Assembly (NCBI GenBank): GCA_026388815.1 | Contig: JAPLJA010000136.1 | Coordinates: 1 to 37,722 of the forward strand | Direction of reading: 5' to 3' | Source of the DNA: Pseudomonadota bacterium | Lineage (GTDB): Bacteria; Desulfobacterota; WTBG01; JAPLJA01 | DNA length: 37,722 bases | Shown: positions 6,912 to 15,897 of the stretch, piece by piece | How the letters are laid out: each line of letters starts with the position of its first letter | Numbering within the stretch: the stretch's first letter is position 1 | Position numbers and translations under genes: made by a program | The notes under the pieces: model-generated | Told to the model about the DNA's origin: nothing | Databases searched by the model: none | What the model saw: only the letters and a program-made list of their open reading frames with translations

Positions 6912-9308
6912 ATGGCTGAATCGCAGGAAAAGGACCAGTTAATCATACCAGACGTCCTCCCACTCTTACCGGTCAGGGACATCGTTATTTATTCCTACAT
7001 GTTTCTGCCCCTGTTCGTGGGAAGGGACGCCTCTCTCAAGGCAGTTGACGAAGCGATATCTAAAGACCGGCTCATCTTCCTGATTACCCAAAAAGAGGCA
7101 ACCGAGGATGAACCTGCAAAAGAGGGGCTGTACAACATCGGGACAGTGGCAATGATTATGAAGAAGTTCAAACTTCCTGATGGCCGCGTCAAGATCCTTG
7201 TCCAGGGAATCACGAAAGGGAAGATTGAGAAATACATCCAGGAAAAGCCCTTCTTCCTGGCGAATATCCAGAAGCTCGAAGACGAGGTCGTCACTGAGAT
7301 TAGCCTGGAAACTGAAGCCCTGATGAGGAACGTAAAAGAAGAGTGCGAAAAGATCCTCTCATTAAAGGGGCTTATCTCTGCCGAGATCCCCGAGATATTG
7401 AATAATATCTCTGAGCCGGGGAGGTTAGCTGACCTGGTGGCATCGAACCTGAGGCTCAAGATAGAAGAGTCCCAGTCAGTACTCGAAATTTTAGACCCCA
7501 TTGTGAGGCTGAAAAAGGTTAATGAACTCCTGGTAAAAGAGCTCGAGGTCTCCACCATGCAGGCCAAGATCCAGTCTCAGGCCAAGGAGGAGATGTCCAA
7601 AACGCAGAGGGAATACTTTCTCCGCGAGCAGCTCAGGGCGATCAAGGCAGATCTGGGAGAGATGGACGAGAAGTCCGCAGAGATCGCTGATTTCTCGGAA
7701 AAGATCAAAGCGGCTAACATGCCGCCGGAAGTTGAAAAGGAAGCGAGAAAGCAACTCAACCGGCTGGAACAGATGCACCCCGATGCTGCTGAAGCATCCA
7801 TCGTACGAACGTACCTGGAGTGTGTTGTTGAGCTTCCCTGGAGCAAGGGCACAAAGGATAACCTCGACATAAAGAAGGCCAAGGAAGTCCTGGACGAGGA
7901 CCATTACGACCTGCAGAAAGTGAAGGAGAGGATCCTCGATTACCTGTCGGTCCGGAAGCTGAAGAAAAAGATGAAAGGGCCGATCCTCTGTTTCGTAGGC
8001 CCGCCAGGGGTCGGCAAGACCTCGCTTGGAAAATCGATTGCCCGCGCCCTCGGGAGGAACTATATCAGGATATCCCTGGGCGGGATCCGGGACGAGGCCG
8101 AAATCAGGGGACACCGGAGAACTTATATCGGTGCACTGCCCGGCAGGATCGTCCAGGGAATAAAGCAGGCTGGTTCGAACAATCCGGTATTCATGATGGA
8201 CGAAATTGACAAGGTCGGAGCTGATTTCCGAGGCGATCCCTCGGCTGCGCTGCTCGAAGCGTTAGACCCTGAGCAGAACTATGCCTTCAGTGATCATTAC
8301 CTCAATTTACCTTTTGACCTTTCGAATGTAATGTTTATTACGACTGCCAACCTGGTTGATCCGATCCTCCCGGCGCTGAAAGACCGGATGGAGATTATCG
8401 AACTCAGCGGCTATACAGACGAGGAGAAGTTACGGATCACCAGGCAGTTCCTCATCCGCCGGCAGATGGAAGAAAATGGGATCACCCCGGAACACCTTGA
8501 GATAAGCGATGAAGCGATCATGGCCATCATCGCTCAATATACCCGAGAAGCGGGCTTAAGAAACCTGGAGAGGGAAATTGCCAACCTCTGCAGGAAAGCA
8601 GCGCGGGCTATTGCTGAAGGGAAAACAGGGAAGACCCACGTTACCAGAAACAACCTCTACAAGTTCCTCGGCGTACCCAAATACATCCCCGATGAAGAGC
8701 AGAAGACGAACGAAACCGGGTTGGCCACCGGCCTCGCCTGGACCCAGGTAGGAGGAGAAGTACTGTACATTGAGGCATCCACCATGAAGGGCAAGGGGAA
8801 TCTCACCCTTACCGGAAGCCTCGGTGACGTGATGAAGGAATCAGCCCAGGCTGCTCTGAGCTATGCCCGCTCAAAGGCTAAAGAACTGAATATTGACGAG
8901 CACTTTTATGAAAAACAGGACATCCATATCCATGTTCCTGCCGGGGCTATCCCCAAGGACGGCCCGTCTGCCGGCGTAACCATGGCTACGGCACTCATCT
9001 CTGCGCTCACCAAATACCCGACCAATAAAGACATTGCGATGACGGGAGAAATTACCCTGCGGGGAAGGGTTCTCCCGATCGGGGGACTGAAAGAAAAGGT
9101 TCTCGCTGCACTGAGGGCACATATCAAGACTGTCATCATTCCAGAGCAGAACCGGAAGGATCTCGATGATGTTCCTAAAAATGTCAAGAACAAGCTCAAC
9201 TTCGTATTTGTAAAAGATATGGATGAGATCCTGACGGTGGCCTTGGTGAAGAAGGGGAAGGCCAAGCTTGCAGATCAAAAAAATAGGCGAATTCGGGCTT
9301 CTAAATAG
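6912..9308 (+). CDS. lon: ATP-dependent protease Lon
   Basis: This is a full-length 798-aa Lon (E. coli Lon is 784 aa). It is a cytoplasmic homohexameric AAA+ protease that degrades misfolded and regulatory proteins. The N-terminal LON substrate domain spans about residues 15-210 ('LPLLPVRDIVIYSYMFLPL'), followed by a coiled-coil linker. The AAA+ module has Walker A 'GPPGVGKT' at 363-370 and Walker B 'VFMMDEID'. The C-terminal protease domain has the Ser-Lys dyad: Ser686 in 'PKDGPSAGVTMA' and Lys729 in 'GGLKEKVLAA'. The ATG start has GAGGTGA upstream and its own promoter. thiL starts inside its 3' end, so the two are probably co-transcribed. Confidence 0.98.
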   Translation: MAESQEKDQLIIPDVLPLLPVRDIVIYSYMFLPLFVGRDASLKAVDEAISKDRLIFLITQKEATEDEPAKEGLYNIGTVAMIMKKFKLPDGRVKILVQGITKGKIEKYIQEKPFFLANIQKLEDEVVTEISLETEALMRNVKEECEKILSLKGLISAEIPEILNNISEPGRLADLVASNLRLKIEESQSVLEILDPIVRLKKVNELLVKELEVSTMQAKIQSQAKEEMSKTQREYFLREQLRAIKADLGEMDEKSAEIADFSEKIKAANMPPEVEKEARKQLNRLEQMHPDAAEASIVRTYLECVVELPWSKGTKDNLDIKKAKEVLDEDHYDLQKVKERILDYLSVRKLKKKMKGPILCFVGPPGVGKTSLGKSIARALGRNYIRISLGGIRDEAEIRGHRRTYIGALPGRIVQGIKQAGSNNPVFMMDEIDKVGADFRGDPSAALLEALDPEQNYAFSDHYLNLPFDLSNVMFITTANLVDPILPALKDRMEIIELSGYTDEEKLRITRQFLIRRQMEENGITPEHLEISDEAIMAIIAQYTREAGLRNLEREIANLCRKAARAIAEGKTGKTHVTRNNLYKFLGVPKYIPDEEQKTNETGLATGLAWTQVGGEVLYIEASTMKGKGNLTLTGSLGDVMKESAQAALSYARSKAKELNIDEHFYEKQDIHIHVPAGAIPKDGPSAGVTMATALISALTKYPTNKDIAMTGEITLRGRVLPIGGLKEKVLAALRAHIKTVIIPEQNRKDLDDVPKNVKNKLNFVFVKDMDEILTVALVKKGKAKLADQKNRRIRASK

Positions 9309-10269
9309 GCTGCAACAGAGAACAAAGATCTCTGACCCCTCGATAGTACAAGGTATTGGCGATGATTGCGCAGTAATCAACTTCGGCAATGGCCGGTTTC
9401 TCCTCGCAACCTGCGATGTCTTGCTGGAAGGGGTCCACTTCAATCTCAGATATACAGACAGCAACCATCTTGGGAAAAAGGCACTTGCGGTAAATTTGAG
9501 TGATATCGCTGCCATGGGCGGGGCTCCCCGGTTTTACCTGGCGTCCCTGGGACTTCCCCCTCACCTCCGCCTCTCATGGGTTGATAACCTCTATAAAGGC
9601 ATGGAGACAACAGCGAAAGAGAACGGCGTTTCTCTCATTGGAGGCAACATCAGTTCCTCCCGGACCATCTTCATTGATCTCACCGTGCTCGGCGAGATAA
9701 CGCCACAGGAGATCGTTTACCGTCACGGTGCCAGTACAGGCGACGCAATCTTTGTGACAGGCACCCTCGGAGATTCTGCCTTAGGTCTCATGGCACTCAG
9801 ATCCAGAAAAAAAATAAAAAACACTTCAGCGCTCCGGAGACTGACGGAAAAGCACCTTTCCCCTTCCCCGCGCATAAGGGAAGGAAGGTTCATAGCAGCC
9901 AACCGGATTGCCACAGCGATGATCGACATCAGTGACGGCCTGATTGCAGACCTCAAGCACATCCTTAAAAACAGCAACCGGGGTGCTGAAATCTGGGTTG
10001 ACGCCATTCCGTTTTCTTCTGAAGTTATCAGATACTCACCACTCTACAGAATGAACCCGACAGATCTTGCCCTCGCCGGCGGTGAGGACTATGAACTCCT
10101 CTTCACGGTACCCCGGAAGAAGCTGAAGCAACTCCAGCGCCTTTCACAAGAATTCTCTCTTTCTGTGACCATGATCGGAAAGATAACCGGGGAAAAGGGC
10201 AAGATCCATCTCATCAAAAATGACGGGAACCCATACCTTCTCAGAAGAGAAGGCTTCCGCCACTTTTAG
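9268..10269 (+). CDS. thiL: Thiamine-monophosphate kinase
   Basis: ThiL phosphorylates thiamine monophosphate to the active cofactor thiamine diphosphate using ATP. The 333-aa length is normal. Family motifs are the N-terminal 'GEFGLLNRL', 'IGDDCAVI', 'ATCDVLLEGVHF', 'LAVNLSDIAAMGGAPRFYLASLGLP' split across the AIR-synthase-like fold, and 'GGEDYELLFTVP' in the C-terminal domain. The start is TTG at 9268, overlapping lon by 41 bp and giving 'MQIKKIGEFGLL'. A purine-rich GGGGAAGG lies upstream. The overlap suggests translational coupling to lon, an unusual functional pair. Confidence 0.95.
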   Translation: MQIKKIGEFGLLNRLQQRTKISDPSIVQGIGDDCAVINFGNGRFLLATCDVLLEGVHFNLRYTDSNHLGKKALAVNLSDIAAMGGAPRFYLASLGLPPHLRLSWVDNLYKGMETTAKENGVSLIGGNISSSRTIFIDLTVLGEITPQEIVYRHGASTGDAIFVTGTLGDSALGLMALRSRKKIKNTSALRRLTEKHLSPSPRIREGRFIAANRIATAMIDISDGLIADLKHILKNSNRGAEIWVDAIPFSSEVIRYSPLYRMNPTDLALAGGEDYELLFTVPRKKLKQLQRLSQEFSLSVTMIGKITGEKGKIHLIKNDGNPYLLRREGFRHF

Positions 10270-10278
10270 CTTACACTC

Positions 10279-11283
10279 ATGGAACCATTCATTCTCATAA
10301 AACTGTCCCTCATTATTCTCTTTCTCTTCCTCTGCGCTTTTTTTTCAGGATCCGAAGTAGCACTGTTTTCTCTCGGGCCTTTACGACTCCAGAAAATGAA
10401 GGAAGAAAAAGATGCTTCAGCCACAGTCATTGCAAGGCTTCTGAACAATCCCCGTCGCCTCCTCATCTCAATTCTCATTGCAAATGAGATCGGGAACATT
10501 GCTGCTTCATCAATTGCCGCACCTATCTTCATATTCTACTTTGGGAAACGGGGGGAATGGATTGCTATTATGACGATGACACTGGCTATCATCTTTGTGT
10601 GTGACATCGTACCGAAATCGCTCTGCATCAGCTACCCTGACAAGGTATCCCGGCTCATTGCCCGTCCCATGATGAAATTCGTACAATTCATCACCCCGCT
10701 TCGCTGGACCATTAACCACCTTGTGGATGGCGTGATGTCTCTTCTCAACGTCAAACGGGATCCGAGGGAAAATATCTATATGGAGGCTGAATTCAAAGAC
10801 CTGGTGGATCTGGGGCATCGGGAAGGATCTGTTGAGGGAACGGAAAGAGATCTCATCCACCGGGTATTTCGACTGGGCGATACCAGGGTTTTCAGGATCA
10901 TGACTCCCAGAAAAGAGATGTTCACGCTCCCCTTAGAATTGGGGTTTGAAAAGCTCATCTCTCTGGTGAAAGAGGGACACTATTCCCGCATCCCCATCTA
11001 TTCGGGAGATAAAAATAATATCGTCGGGGTCCTCAACGCTAAAGACCTCCTCCCTTCCGTAAAAGGGACACGGGAACTGACGTTCAACGTATCAAAAATC
11101 CTCCACAAACCGTTATTTATTTCTCAGAATAAAAGGATTGACGAGATACTCAAGGAACTCCAGCTGAAAAAGATCCACATGGCAATCGTAATCGATGAGC
11201 AGAGCAAGGTGGCCGGCCTGGTAACCATGGAAGATATCCTCGAAGAGATTTTCGGAGAGATCTATGATGAATACGATAGGTAA
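10279..11283 (+). CDS. CNNM/CorC-type DUF21-CBS membrane protein
   Basis: This 334-aa inner-membrane protein has an N-terminal DUF21 domain with three or four membrane segments ('LSLIILFLFLCAFFSGSEVALFS', 'WIAIMTMTLAIIFVCDIVPKSLC'). A cytoplasmic pair of CBS domains follows ('IMTPRKEMFTLP', 'HMAIVIDEQSKVAGLVTMEDILEEIFGEI'). The family includes Mg2+/Co2+ efflux transporters (CorC/MpfA) once annotated as hemolysins. It lacks the C-terminal CorC_HlyC domain found in its neighbour. It sits 9 bp after thiL and overlaps the next gene by 20 bp, so the two paralogues are probably co-translated and may form a heteromer. Confidence 0.9.
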   Translation: MEPFILIKLSLIILFLFLCAFFSGSEVALFSLGPLRLQKMKEEKDASATVIARLLNNPRRLLISILIANEIGNIAASSIAAPIFIFYFGKRGEWIAIMTMTLAIIFVCDIVPKSLCISYPDKVSRLIARPMMKFVQFITPLRWTINHLVDGVMSLLNVKRDPRENIYMEAEFKDLVDLGHREGSVEGTERDLIHRVFRLGDTRVFRIMTPRKEMFTLPLELGFEKLISLVKEGHYSRIPIYSGDKNNIVGVLNAKDLLPSVKGTRELTFNVSKILHKPLFISQNKRIDEILKELQLKKIHMAIVIDEQSKVAGLVTMEDILEEIFGEIYDEYDR

Positions 11284-12505
11284 TCTGCTAATTTTCATCA
11301 TTCCTCTTCTCCTCCTTGAGGGTTTTTTCTCCGGCTCAGAGATTGCCCTGGTCGCAGCAAACCATAAGAAAATAAGAAGTCGGGCGGAATATGGCTCACG
11401 AAAAGCGAAGATGGCTATCAACATTTTAAGAAAGCCTGAGCGGTTTCTCGCCACAACACTCTGCGGTGCCAATCTTGCCGAGGCAACCAATGTCATTCTT
11501 ACCTCTGCAATCTTCTATCAGGCCTGGGGGGAAAAAGGTGGTCTCTTTGCGATACTTCTTCTGTCACCCCTCATCCTCATCTTCGGCGAGATCATCCCGA
11601 AAAGCATTTTTCAGGCCCATGCCACCACGTTCGCTACGTGGGTTGCTTATCCAATCTGGTTCCTTTCATATCTCTTTTATCCTGTCGTCTTTGTGATTCA
11701 GAGAATATTTCGGTCTCTCAAGCAAAAAGGCGGCGAGGAAAGTCCTTTTATCACAAAGGAAGAGCTGAAAATGATCCTCAGGGCGAACCAGGGGGGGGGC
11801 GACCTGAATATAGGCGAGGTTGTTATGATAAACCGCATATTCGATTTTACCAAGACCAAGGTCAAAGAAGGAATGGTGCCCCTCATTGAAGTAAAAGCCC
11901 TGGATGAAAAAGATACCAGAAGTGATGCTATCGATCTCATAGCTGCGCAGGGGCACTCCCGCATCCCGGTCTACCGAGAAAGAATTGATAATATCATTGG
12001 CGTCGTGAACAGCTTTGATCTGTTGTCTGCCAAAAATGCTGATGAAAAACTTGAAAAACTGGCCCGCAATTGCCCCTATGTGCCTGAATCAAAGCCTATT
12101 GATGAACTCCTCCTGGAATTCCAGCGGAGTGGTAACCATATAGCAGTGGTCATCGATGAATACGGAGGTGCTGTAGGGATCATCACCATTGACGATATCC
12201 TGGAAGAGATTGTAGGAGAGATCAGGGATGAATATGATGCTGATGAAGAGATGATCGTACGGCTCAAAAACGATCAGTTCCTCATCAATGGCAGAATGGA
12301 GATCGACCAGATCAATGAGCAGTTGAACCTGAGCCTTCCCAGGGGAAACTATGAAACCTTAGGGGGATTTCTCCTTGAGTTGTTCGGCCACATACCTTCT
12401 CAGGGTGAGAAAGTCCAGTACCAAAATCTTACCTTTACCGTTTTGCGTGCCAGTGATAGACTTATCAATGAGGTAAAGGTGAGAAGAGAACCCGTTCAAG
12501 AGTAG
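11264..12505 (+). CDS. CNNM/CorC-type DUF21-CBS membrane protein with CorC_HlyC domain
   Basis: This 413-aa paralogue of the preceding gene has DUF21 membrane segments ('IGNLLIFIIPLLLLEGFFSGSE', 'LLLSPLILIFGEIIPKS'). Two CBS domains follow ('MVPLIEVKALDEKD', 'HIAVVIDEYGGAVGIITIDD'), then a C-terminal CorC_HlyC domain ('INGRMEIDQINEQLNLSLP', 'YETLGGFLLELFG'). A role in divalent-cation export or homeostasis is known for the family; the ion is not evident. Its ATG lies inside the 3' end of the upstream paralogue. larB follows after 8 bp, so thiL, both transporters and larB form one transcription unit. Confidence 0.92.
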   Translation: MMNTIGNLLIFIIPLLLLEGFFSGSEIALVAANHKKIRSRAEYGSRKAKMAINILRKPERFLATTLCGANLAEATNVILTSAIFYQAWGEKGGLFAILLLSPLILIFGEIIPKSIFQAHATTFATWVAYPIWFLSYLFYPVVFVIQRIFRSLKQKGGEESPFITKEELKMILRANQGGGDLNIGEVVMINRIFDFTKTKVKEGMVPLIEVKALDEKDTRSDAIDLIAAQGHSRIPVYRERIDNIIGVVNSFDLLSAKNADEKLEKLARNCPYVPESKPIDELLLEFQRSGNHIAVVIDEYGGAVGIITIDDILEEIVGEIRDEYDADEEMIVRLKNDQFLINGRMEIDQINEQLNLSLPRGNYETLGGFLLELFGHIPSQGEKVQYQNLTFTVLRASDRLINEVKVRREPVQE

Positions 12506-12513
12506 AGGAGACT

Positions 12514-13266
12514 ATGGAGCTGAAAAAACTTACTGCCATCCTTCAGGGAGTCAAATCAGGGAAAATCACCCCTGATCAGGCTTTGAAAAGTCTTAAAACG
12601 CTCCCTTTTGAAGATATCGGCTTTGCCACCCTCGACCACCATCGCTCATTACGTCAGGGATTCCCGGAGGTAATCTGGGGAGAAGGGAAAACAGCTCAAC
12701 AGATCATAGCCATCATCAGGAAGATGGAGGAAAAGGGACACAACATTTTGGCAACCAGGGTGGATAAGAAAAAAGCTGCTCTCATCAAGAGAGCCATCCC
12801 GAAAGTCGCCTATTACCCTCATTCCCGGGTAGTAGTCCGTTTGCAGCATAAAGTCAGGGATGCAGGGAGAGGCACCATCCTTGTTGTCTCTGCCGGGACC
12901 TCAGATCTTCCGGTGGCTGAAGAAGCCCTGGTAACCGCTGAAATTATGGGAAACAGGGTAGACCACCTCTATGATGTCGGTGTGGCAGGTATTCACCGTT
13001 TAGTAAGCCAGAAAGAAAAGTTGCTGAAGGCGGGCGTGCTCATTGTGGTGGCAGGCATGGAAGGAGCGCTTCCCAGCGTTGTTGCCGGTCTCGTATCGAA
13101 ACCCGTCATTGCCGTTCCAACCAGCACCGGTTATGGAACGAGCTTTGGCGGAGTTACCGCCCTCCTTGGCATGCTCAATTCCTGCGCCTCCGGAGTGGCT
13201 GTCGTAAATATTGACAATGGATTCGGGGCAGGCTATATCGCAAGCCTGATCAATAGGAAAGAATAA
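12514..13266 (+). CDS. larB: Nickel-pincer cofactor biosynthesis protein LarB
   Basis: LarB carboxylates and hydrolyses nicotinic acid adenine dinucleotide to give pyridinium-3,5-biscarboxylic acid mononucleotide, the first step to the nickel-pincer nucleotide of lactate racemase-type enzymes. The 250-aa length is typical. It has the LarB N-terminal region 'DIGFATLDHHRSLRQGFPEVIWGEGKT' (split by the family's helix) and a PurE-like C-terminal domain with 'VVSAGTSDLPVAEEA' and 'GMEGALPSVVAGLVSKPVIA'. larC follows, separated only by a 176-bp dispersed repeat. larE and larA are not in the window. Confidence 0.95.
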   Translation: MELKKLTAILQGVKSGKITPDQALKSLKTLPFEDIGFATLDHHRSLRQGFPEVIWGEGKTAQQIIAIIRKMEEKGHNILATRVDKKKAALIKRAIPKVAYYPHSRVVVRLQHKVRDAGRGTILVVSAGTSDLPVAEEALVTAEIMGNRVDHLYDVGVAGIHRLVSQKEKLLKAGVLIVVAGMEGALPSVVAGLVSKPVIAVPTSTGYGTSFGGVTALLGMLNSCASGVAVVNIDNGFGAGYIASLINRKE

Positions 13267-13291
13267 TACTATAAAGGATTCAAGGGGCCGA

Positions 13292-13467
13292 GGGATCAAG
13301 GAGCCAAAGAGTCTAATGACAATGCCAAATGTCAAAGCTCAAATGTCAAATGAATGTCAAATGACTAACTCCAATATCATTTTGGCATTTGGATTTGATT
13401 TGAACTTTGGATTTTGACATTTGGATTTTTCACTTGAACCCTGTCCGCCGAAGGCGGATCGAATCCT
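13292..13467. repeat. 176-bp dispersed hairpin repeat, copy 2 (between larB and larC)
   Basis: It is in the same orientation as 1055..1230 and about 97% identical by eye. This copy is followed by an extra 'TTTCCGCCGAAGGCGGATCG' unit, so the terminal short hairpin is doubled. It separates larB from larC by 246 bp, where the genes are often adjacent. Confidence 0.85.
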
Positions 13468-13512
13468 TTCCGCCGAAGGCGGATCGAACCCTGCAATGTA
13501 AAGTGGGCACAT

Positions 13513-14691
13513 ATGAAAATAGCATATTTCGACTGTTTCGCAGGAATAAGCGGTGATATGGTCCTTGGTGCTCTGATTGACCTGGGATTCCCCGTCGAAA
13601 AGCTGAGAGGAGAATTGCAGAAAATCCCCCTGCCCCCTTACACGATTGAAACCTCGAAAGAAAAACGTCATGAATTGAGCGGAATCAAGGTCAATATTGC
13701 TCTACAGAACAGTAAGGGACTTTCTCTCAGCTTCAAGGAAATTGAGGAACTCATAGAACATTCCTCCCTTTCCCCTAAAGTAAAGGAAATGAGTCGTTGT
13801 ATCTTCCAGAGGGTCGCTGAGGCAGAAGCTCAGGTTCACGGGCAAGCCATTGCAGATATACACTTTCATGAAATAGGGGCAATTGATTCCATTGCTGATA
13901 TCGTAGGAGCTTCCATAGGCATTGACTACCTGAGGATAGATGAAATCTTCTCCTCCCCCCTGCCCTTCACCCGGGGTTTTATCCAGTGTCAGCACGGAAC
14001 CCTTCCCTGCCCTGGCCCAGCAACCCTTGAACTCCTCAAGGGCGTCCCGATGTATGGGATGGATATCGAGAAAGAGATTGTCACCCCTACCGGTGCAGCC
14101 ATAATCTCAACCTTGAGCAAGGGGTATTCACCCATGCCTGCCCTTCGCTTGGAAAAGATTGGATATGGTGCGGGGAGTTTTAAACTTGGGAAAATCCCTA
14201 ACCTCCTGAGAATCGTCCTGGGAGAGGGGGAAAACACCGCATATGAAGAAGACAGAGCTGTGGTGATTGAAGCGCATATTGATGACATGAACCCGGAATA
14301 CTTTGATTACCTCATGGAGCGCCTCTTTGAGAAAGGAGCGCTTGACGTCTCTCTATCGTCCCTGCAGATGAAAAAAAACCGCCCGGGTGTATTGCTCAGG
14401 GTAATCTCATCCCCTGATAAATTCCATGAACACAAAGAAATACTCTTCCATCACTCAACAACTACCGCTATTCGATACCATGAGGTCAAGAGGATAAAAC
14501 TCAAGAGAAGAGTAACAAAGGTTGAAACCCCCTTCGGTACGATAAGGGTAAAAATAATCGAAGGTCTTAACCGGAAAACCTTTTTCCACCCTGAGTACGA
14601 CGACCTCAAAAAAATAGCCCGAAAAAAAAATATCAGCTTGAGGGAGGCAGACCAGTTCTTGCAGAATATCTTCATAAAATCTAAACGTTAG
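13513..14691 (+). CDS. larC: Nickel insertion protein LarC
   Basis: LarC is the CTP-dependent nickel cyclometallase that inserts nickel into the pincer cofactor. The 392-aa product is one uninterrupted ORF, unlike species where a programmed frameshift joins larC1 and larC2. The signature start 'MKIAYFDCFAGISGDMVLGA' is complete. 'HFHEIGAIDSIADIVGA' carries likely metal-binding His residues, and 'DDMNPEYFDYLMERLFEKGALDV' marks the C-terminal domain. The ATG is preceded by a modest ribosome-binding site. Its distance from larB suggests it may need its own promoter, perhaps supplied near the repeat. Confidence 0.95.
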   Translation: MKIAYFDCFAGISGDMVLGALIDLGFPVEKLRGELQKIPLPPYTIETSKEKRHELSGIKVNIALQNSKGLSLSFKEIEELIEHSSLSPKVKEMSRCIFQRVAEAEAQVHGQAIADIHFHEIGAIDSIADIVGASIGIDYLRIDEIFSSPLPFTRGFIQCQHGTLPCPGPATLELLKGVPMYGMDIEKEIVTPTGAAIISTLSKGYSPMPALRLEKIGYGAGSFKLGKIPNLLRIVLGEGENTAYEEDRAVVIEAHIDDMNPEYFDYLMERLFEKGALDVSLSSLQMKKNRPGVLLRVISSPDKFHEHKEILFHHSTTTAIRYHEVKRIKLKRRVTKVETPFGTIRVKIIEGLNRKTFFHPEYDDLKKIARKKNISLREADQFLQNIFIKSKR

Positions 14692-14784
14692 AAATACATA
14701 ATATTTCTTGAAAGATTGCAATTTCCCATTTTTTAAATACAATATATATTTAGGTTAGTTATATTCCAAGAGGACTTACACCAA

Positions 14785-15018
14785 ATGCCTATATTCGAAT
14801 TTCGATGCCGTAAGTGCGGAAAGGAATTTGAGGAGTTGATCCTCTCTTCCGATCCCGATCCGTGCTGTCCCCAGTGCCAGGGTAACGAGGTCGATAAACT
14901 GCTCTCGGCTTTCAGTTTCTCCAGTAAGGGTGGCTCATCTGATGCTGTCAGTACATCTGCATCAAGATCGGGTGGCTGCAGCTCGTGCAGCAGCAAAAGC
15001 TGCAGTACCTGTCGTTAA
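14785..15018 (+). CDS. FmdB-family zinc-ribbon protein
   Basis: This 77-aa protein starts with the FmdB signature 'MPIFEFRCRKCGKEFEEL', with a second pair in 'PCCPQCQG', forming a CxxC/CxxC zinc ribbon. A Ser/Gly linker leads to a Cys-rich tail, 'CSSCSSKSCSTCR', which is frequent in anaerobe members. FmdB proteins are presumed small regulators; no partner is known. It is followed closely by the MBL-fold gene. A ribosome-binding site AGAGGA precedes the ATG. Confidence 0.9.
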   Translation: MPIFEFRCRKCGKEFEELILSSDPDPCCPQCQGNEVDKLLSAFSFSSKGGSSDAVSTSASRSGGCSSCSSKSCSTCR

Positions 15019-15065
15019 AGCTAAGGAATTGTCTGCACGTCACTTTTTTTCTGAGGAGGTTCTGT

Positions 15066-15719
15066 ATGAAAATAAAATGGTGTGGGCACGCATGTTTTCT
15101 CATCACCACGGATGACGGGATAAAGATTTTAACTGACCCGTATGAACCAGGGGGATACGGCGGCGCACTGGCTTACGGGAAGGTAGAGGATGAGGCTGAT
15201 GTGGTCCTCGTAAGTCACGATCATGCTGATCATAATTATACTCAGAACTTAAAGGGCAAACCGAGCGTGGTAAAGGGTGCAGGAAAGCATCACGTCAGGG
15301 GATTGGAGATTAAGGGAATTGCGACATACCATGATGCCTCTCAGGGCAAGGAAAGAGGAAACAACGTAATATTTTGTTTTACTGCTGACGGGTTCAATCT
15401 CTGCCACCTCGGAGACCTCGGGCATATGGTCAGCAAAAAGGAAATAGCTGAAATCGGCAGCGTGGATATCCTCTTCATACCGGTCGGCGGGTTCTATACT
15501 ATCGATGCCAAGACGGCTGGCGAAGTGGTAAACACGCTAAAGCCCAGGATTAGCATCCCCATGCATTTCAAGACTGAAAAGTGCAGTTTCCCTATCACCG
15601 GCGTGGAAGAATTCATAAAAGATAAATCCAATTACAAGAAGAGAGGGAAAAGTGAGGTGGATATAACAAAGGCATCCCTTCCCCAAAGTGAGATCTGGGT
15701 GCTCAGTCATGCCTTATAA
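15066..15719 (+). CDS. MBL-fold metal-dependent hydrolase (UPF0173-like)
   Basis: The ORF-track start (14985) reads through the end of the FmdB gene. The ATG at 15066, behind GAGGAGG, gives the family start 'MKIKWCGHACFLITTDDG'. The 217-aa protein has the metal motif 'SHDHADHNYT', a downstream 'HLGDLGH' and 'PMHFKTEK', as in the UPF0173 / UlaG-like branch of the metallo-beta-lactamase fold. It probably hydrolyses a phosphoester or lactone in the cytoplasm; the substrate is unknown. Confidence 0.9.
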   Translation: MKIKWCGHACFLITTDDGIKILTDPYEPGGYGGALAYGKVEDEADVVLVSHDHADHNYTQNLKGKPSVVKGAGKHHVRGLEIKGIATYHDASQGKERGNNVIFCFTADGFNLCHLGDLGHMVSKKEIAEIGSVDILFIPVGGFYTIDAKTAGEVVNTLKPRISIPMHFKTEKCSFPITGVEEFIKDKSNYKKRGKSEVDITKASLPQSEIWVLSHAL

Positions 15720-15807
15720 AAATAGGGGTCAAGGGGCAAAGGTTCAAGTTATTGCGGAATGCAGATTGTCGAATGCGGAATAAAATTAGTGAACTATCGT
15801 TATTAGA

Positions 15808-15895
15808 TTGGAATTCAGAATACAGAAATCAGAATGCAGAATAATCCGCCTTTGGTCCGCCAGTGGCGGATCTCCTGACTCCTGAATTCTTGTTT
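15808..15895 (+). repeat. GAATTCAGAATACAGAA repeat, left copy of an inverted pair
   Basis: It reads 'GAATTCAGAATACAGAAATC' onward and ends 'CTCCTGACTCCTGAATTCTTG'. The outer ends are themselves inverted (GAATTCAG/CTGAATTC), and a 'TCCGCC...GGCGGA' hairpin sits in the middle. The reverse complement of 18789..18866 aligns with it, so the two copies bracket the 15.9-18.8 kb block in opposite orientation. Confidence 0.75.
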
Positions 15896-15897
15896 TT

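Noticed and set aside
7491-8114. 207-aa minus-strand ORF inside lon, and similar long antisense ORFs elsewhere
   Set aside because: These are shadow frames of strongly conserved genes, with no start signals and no recognisable domains.
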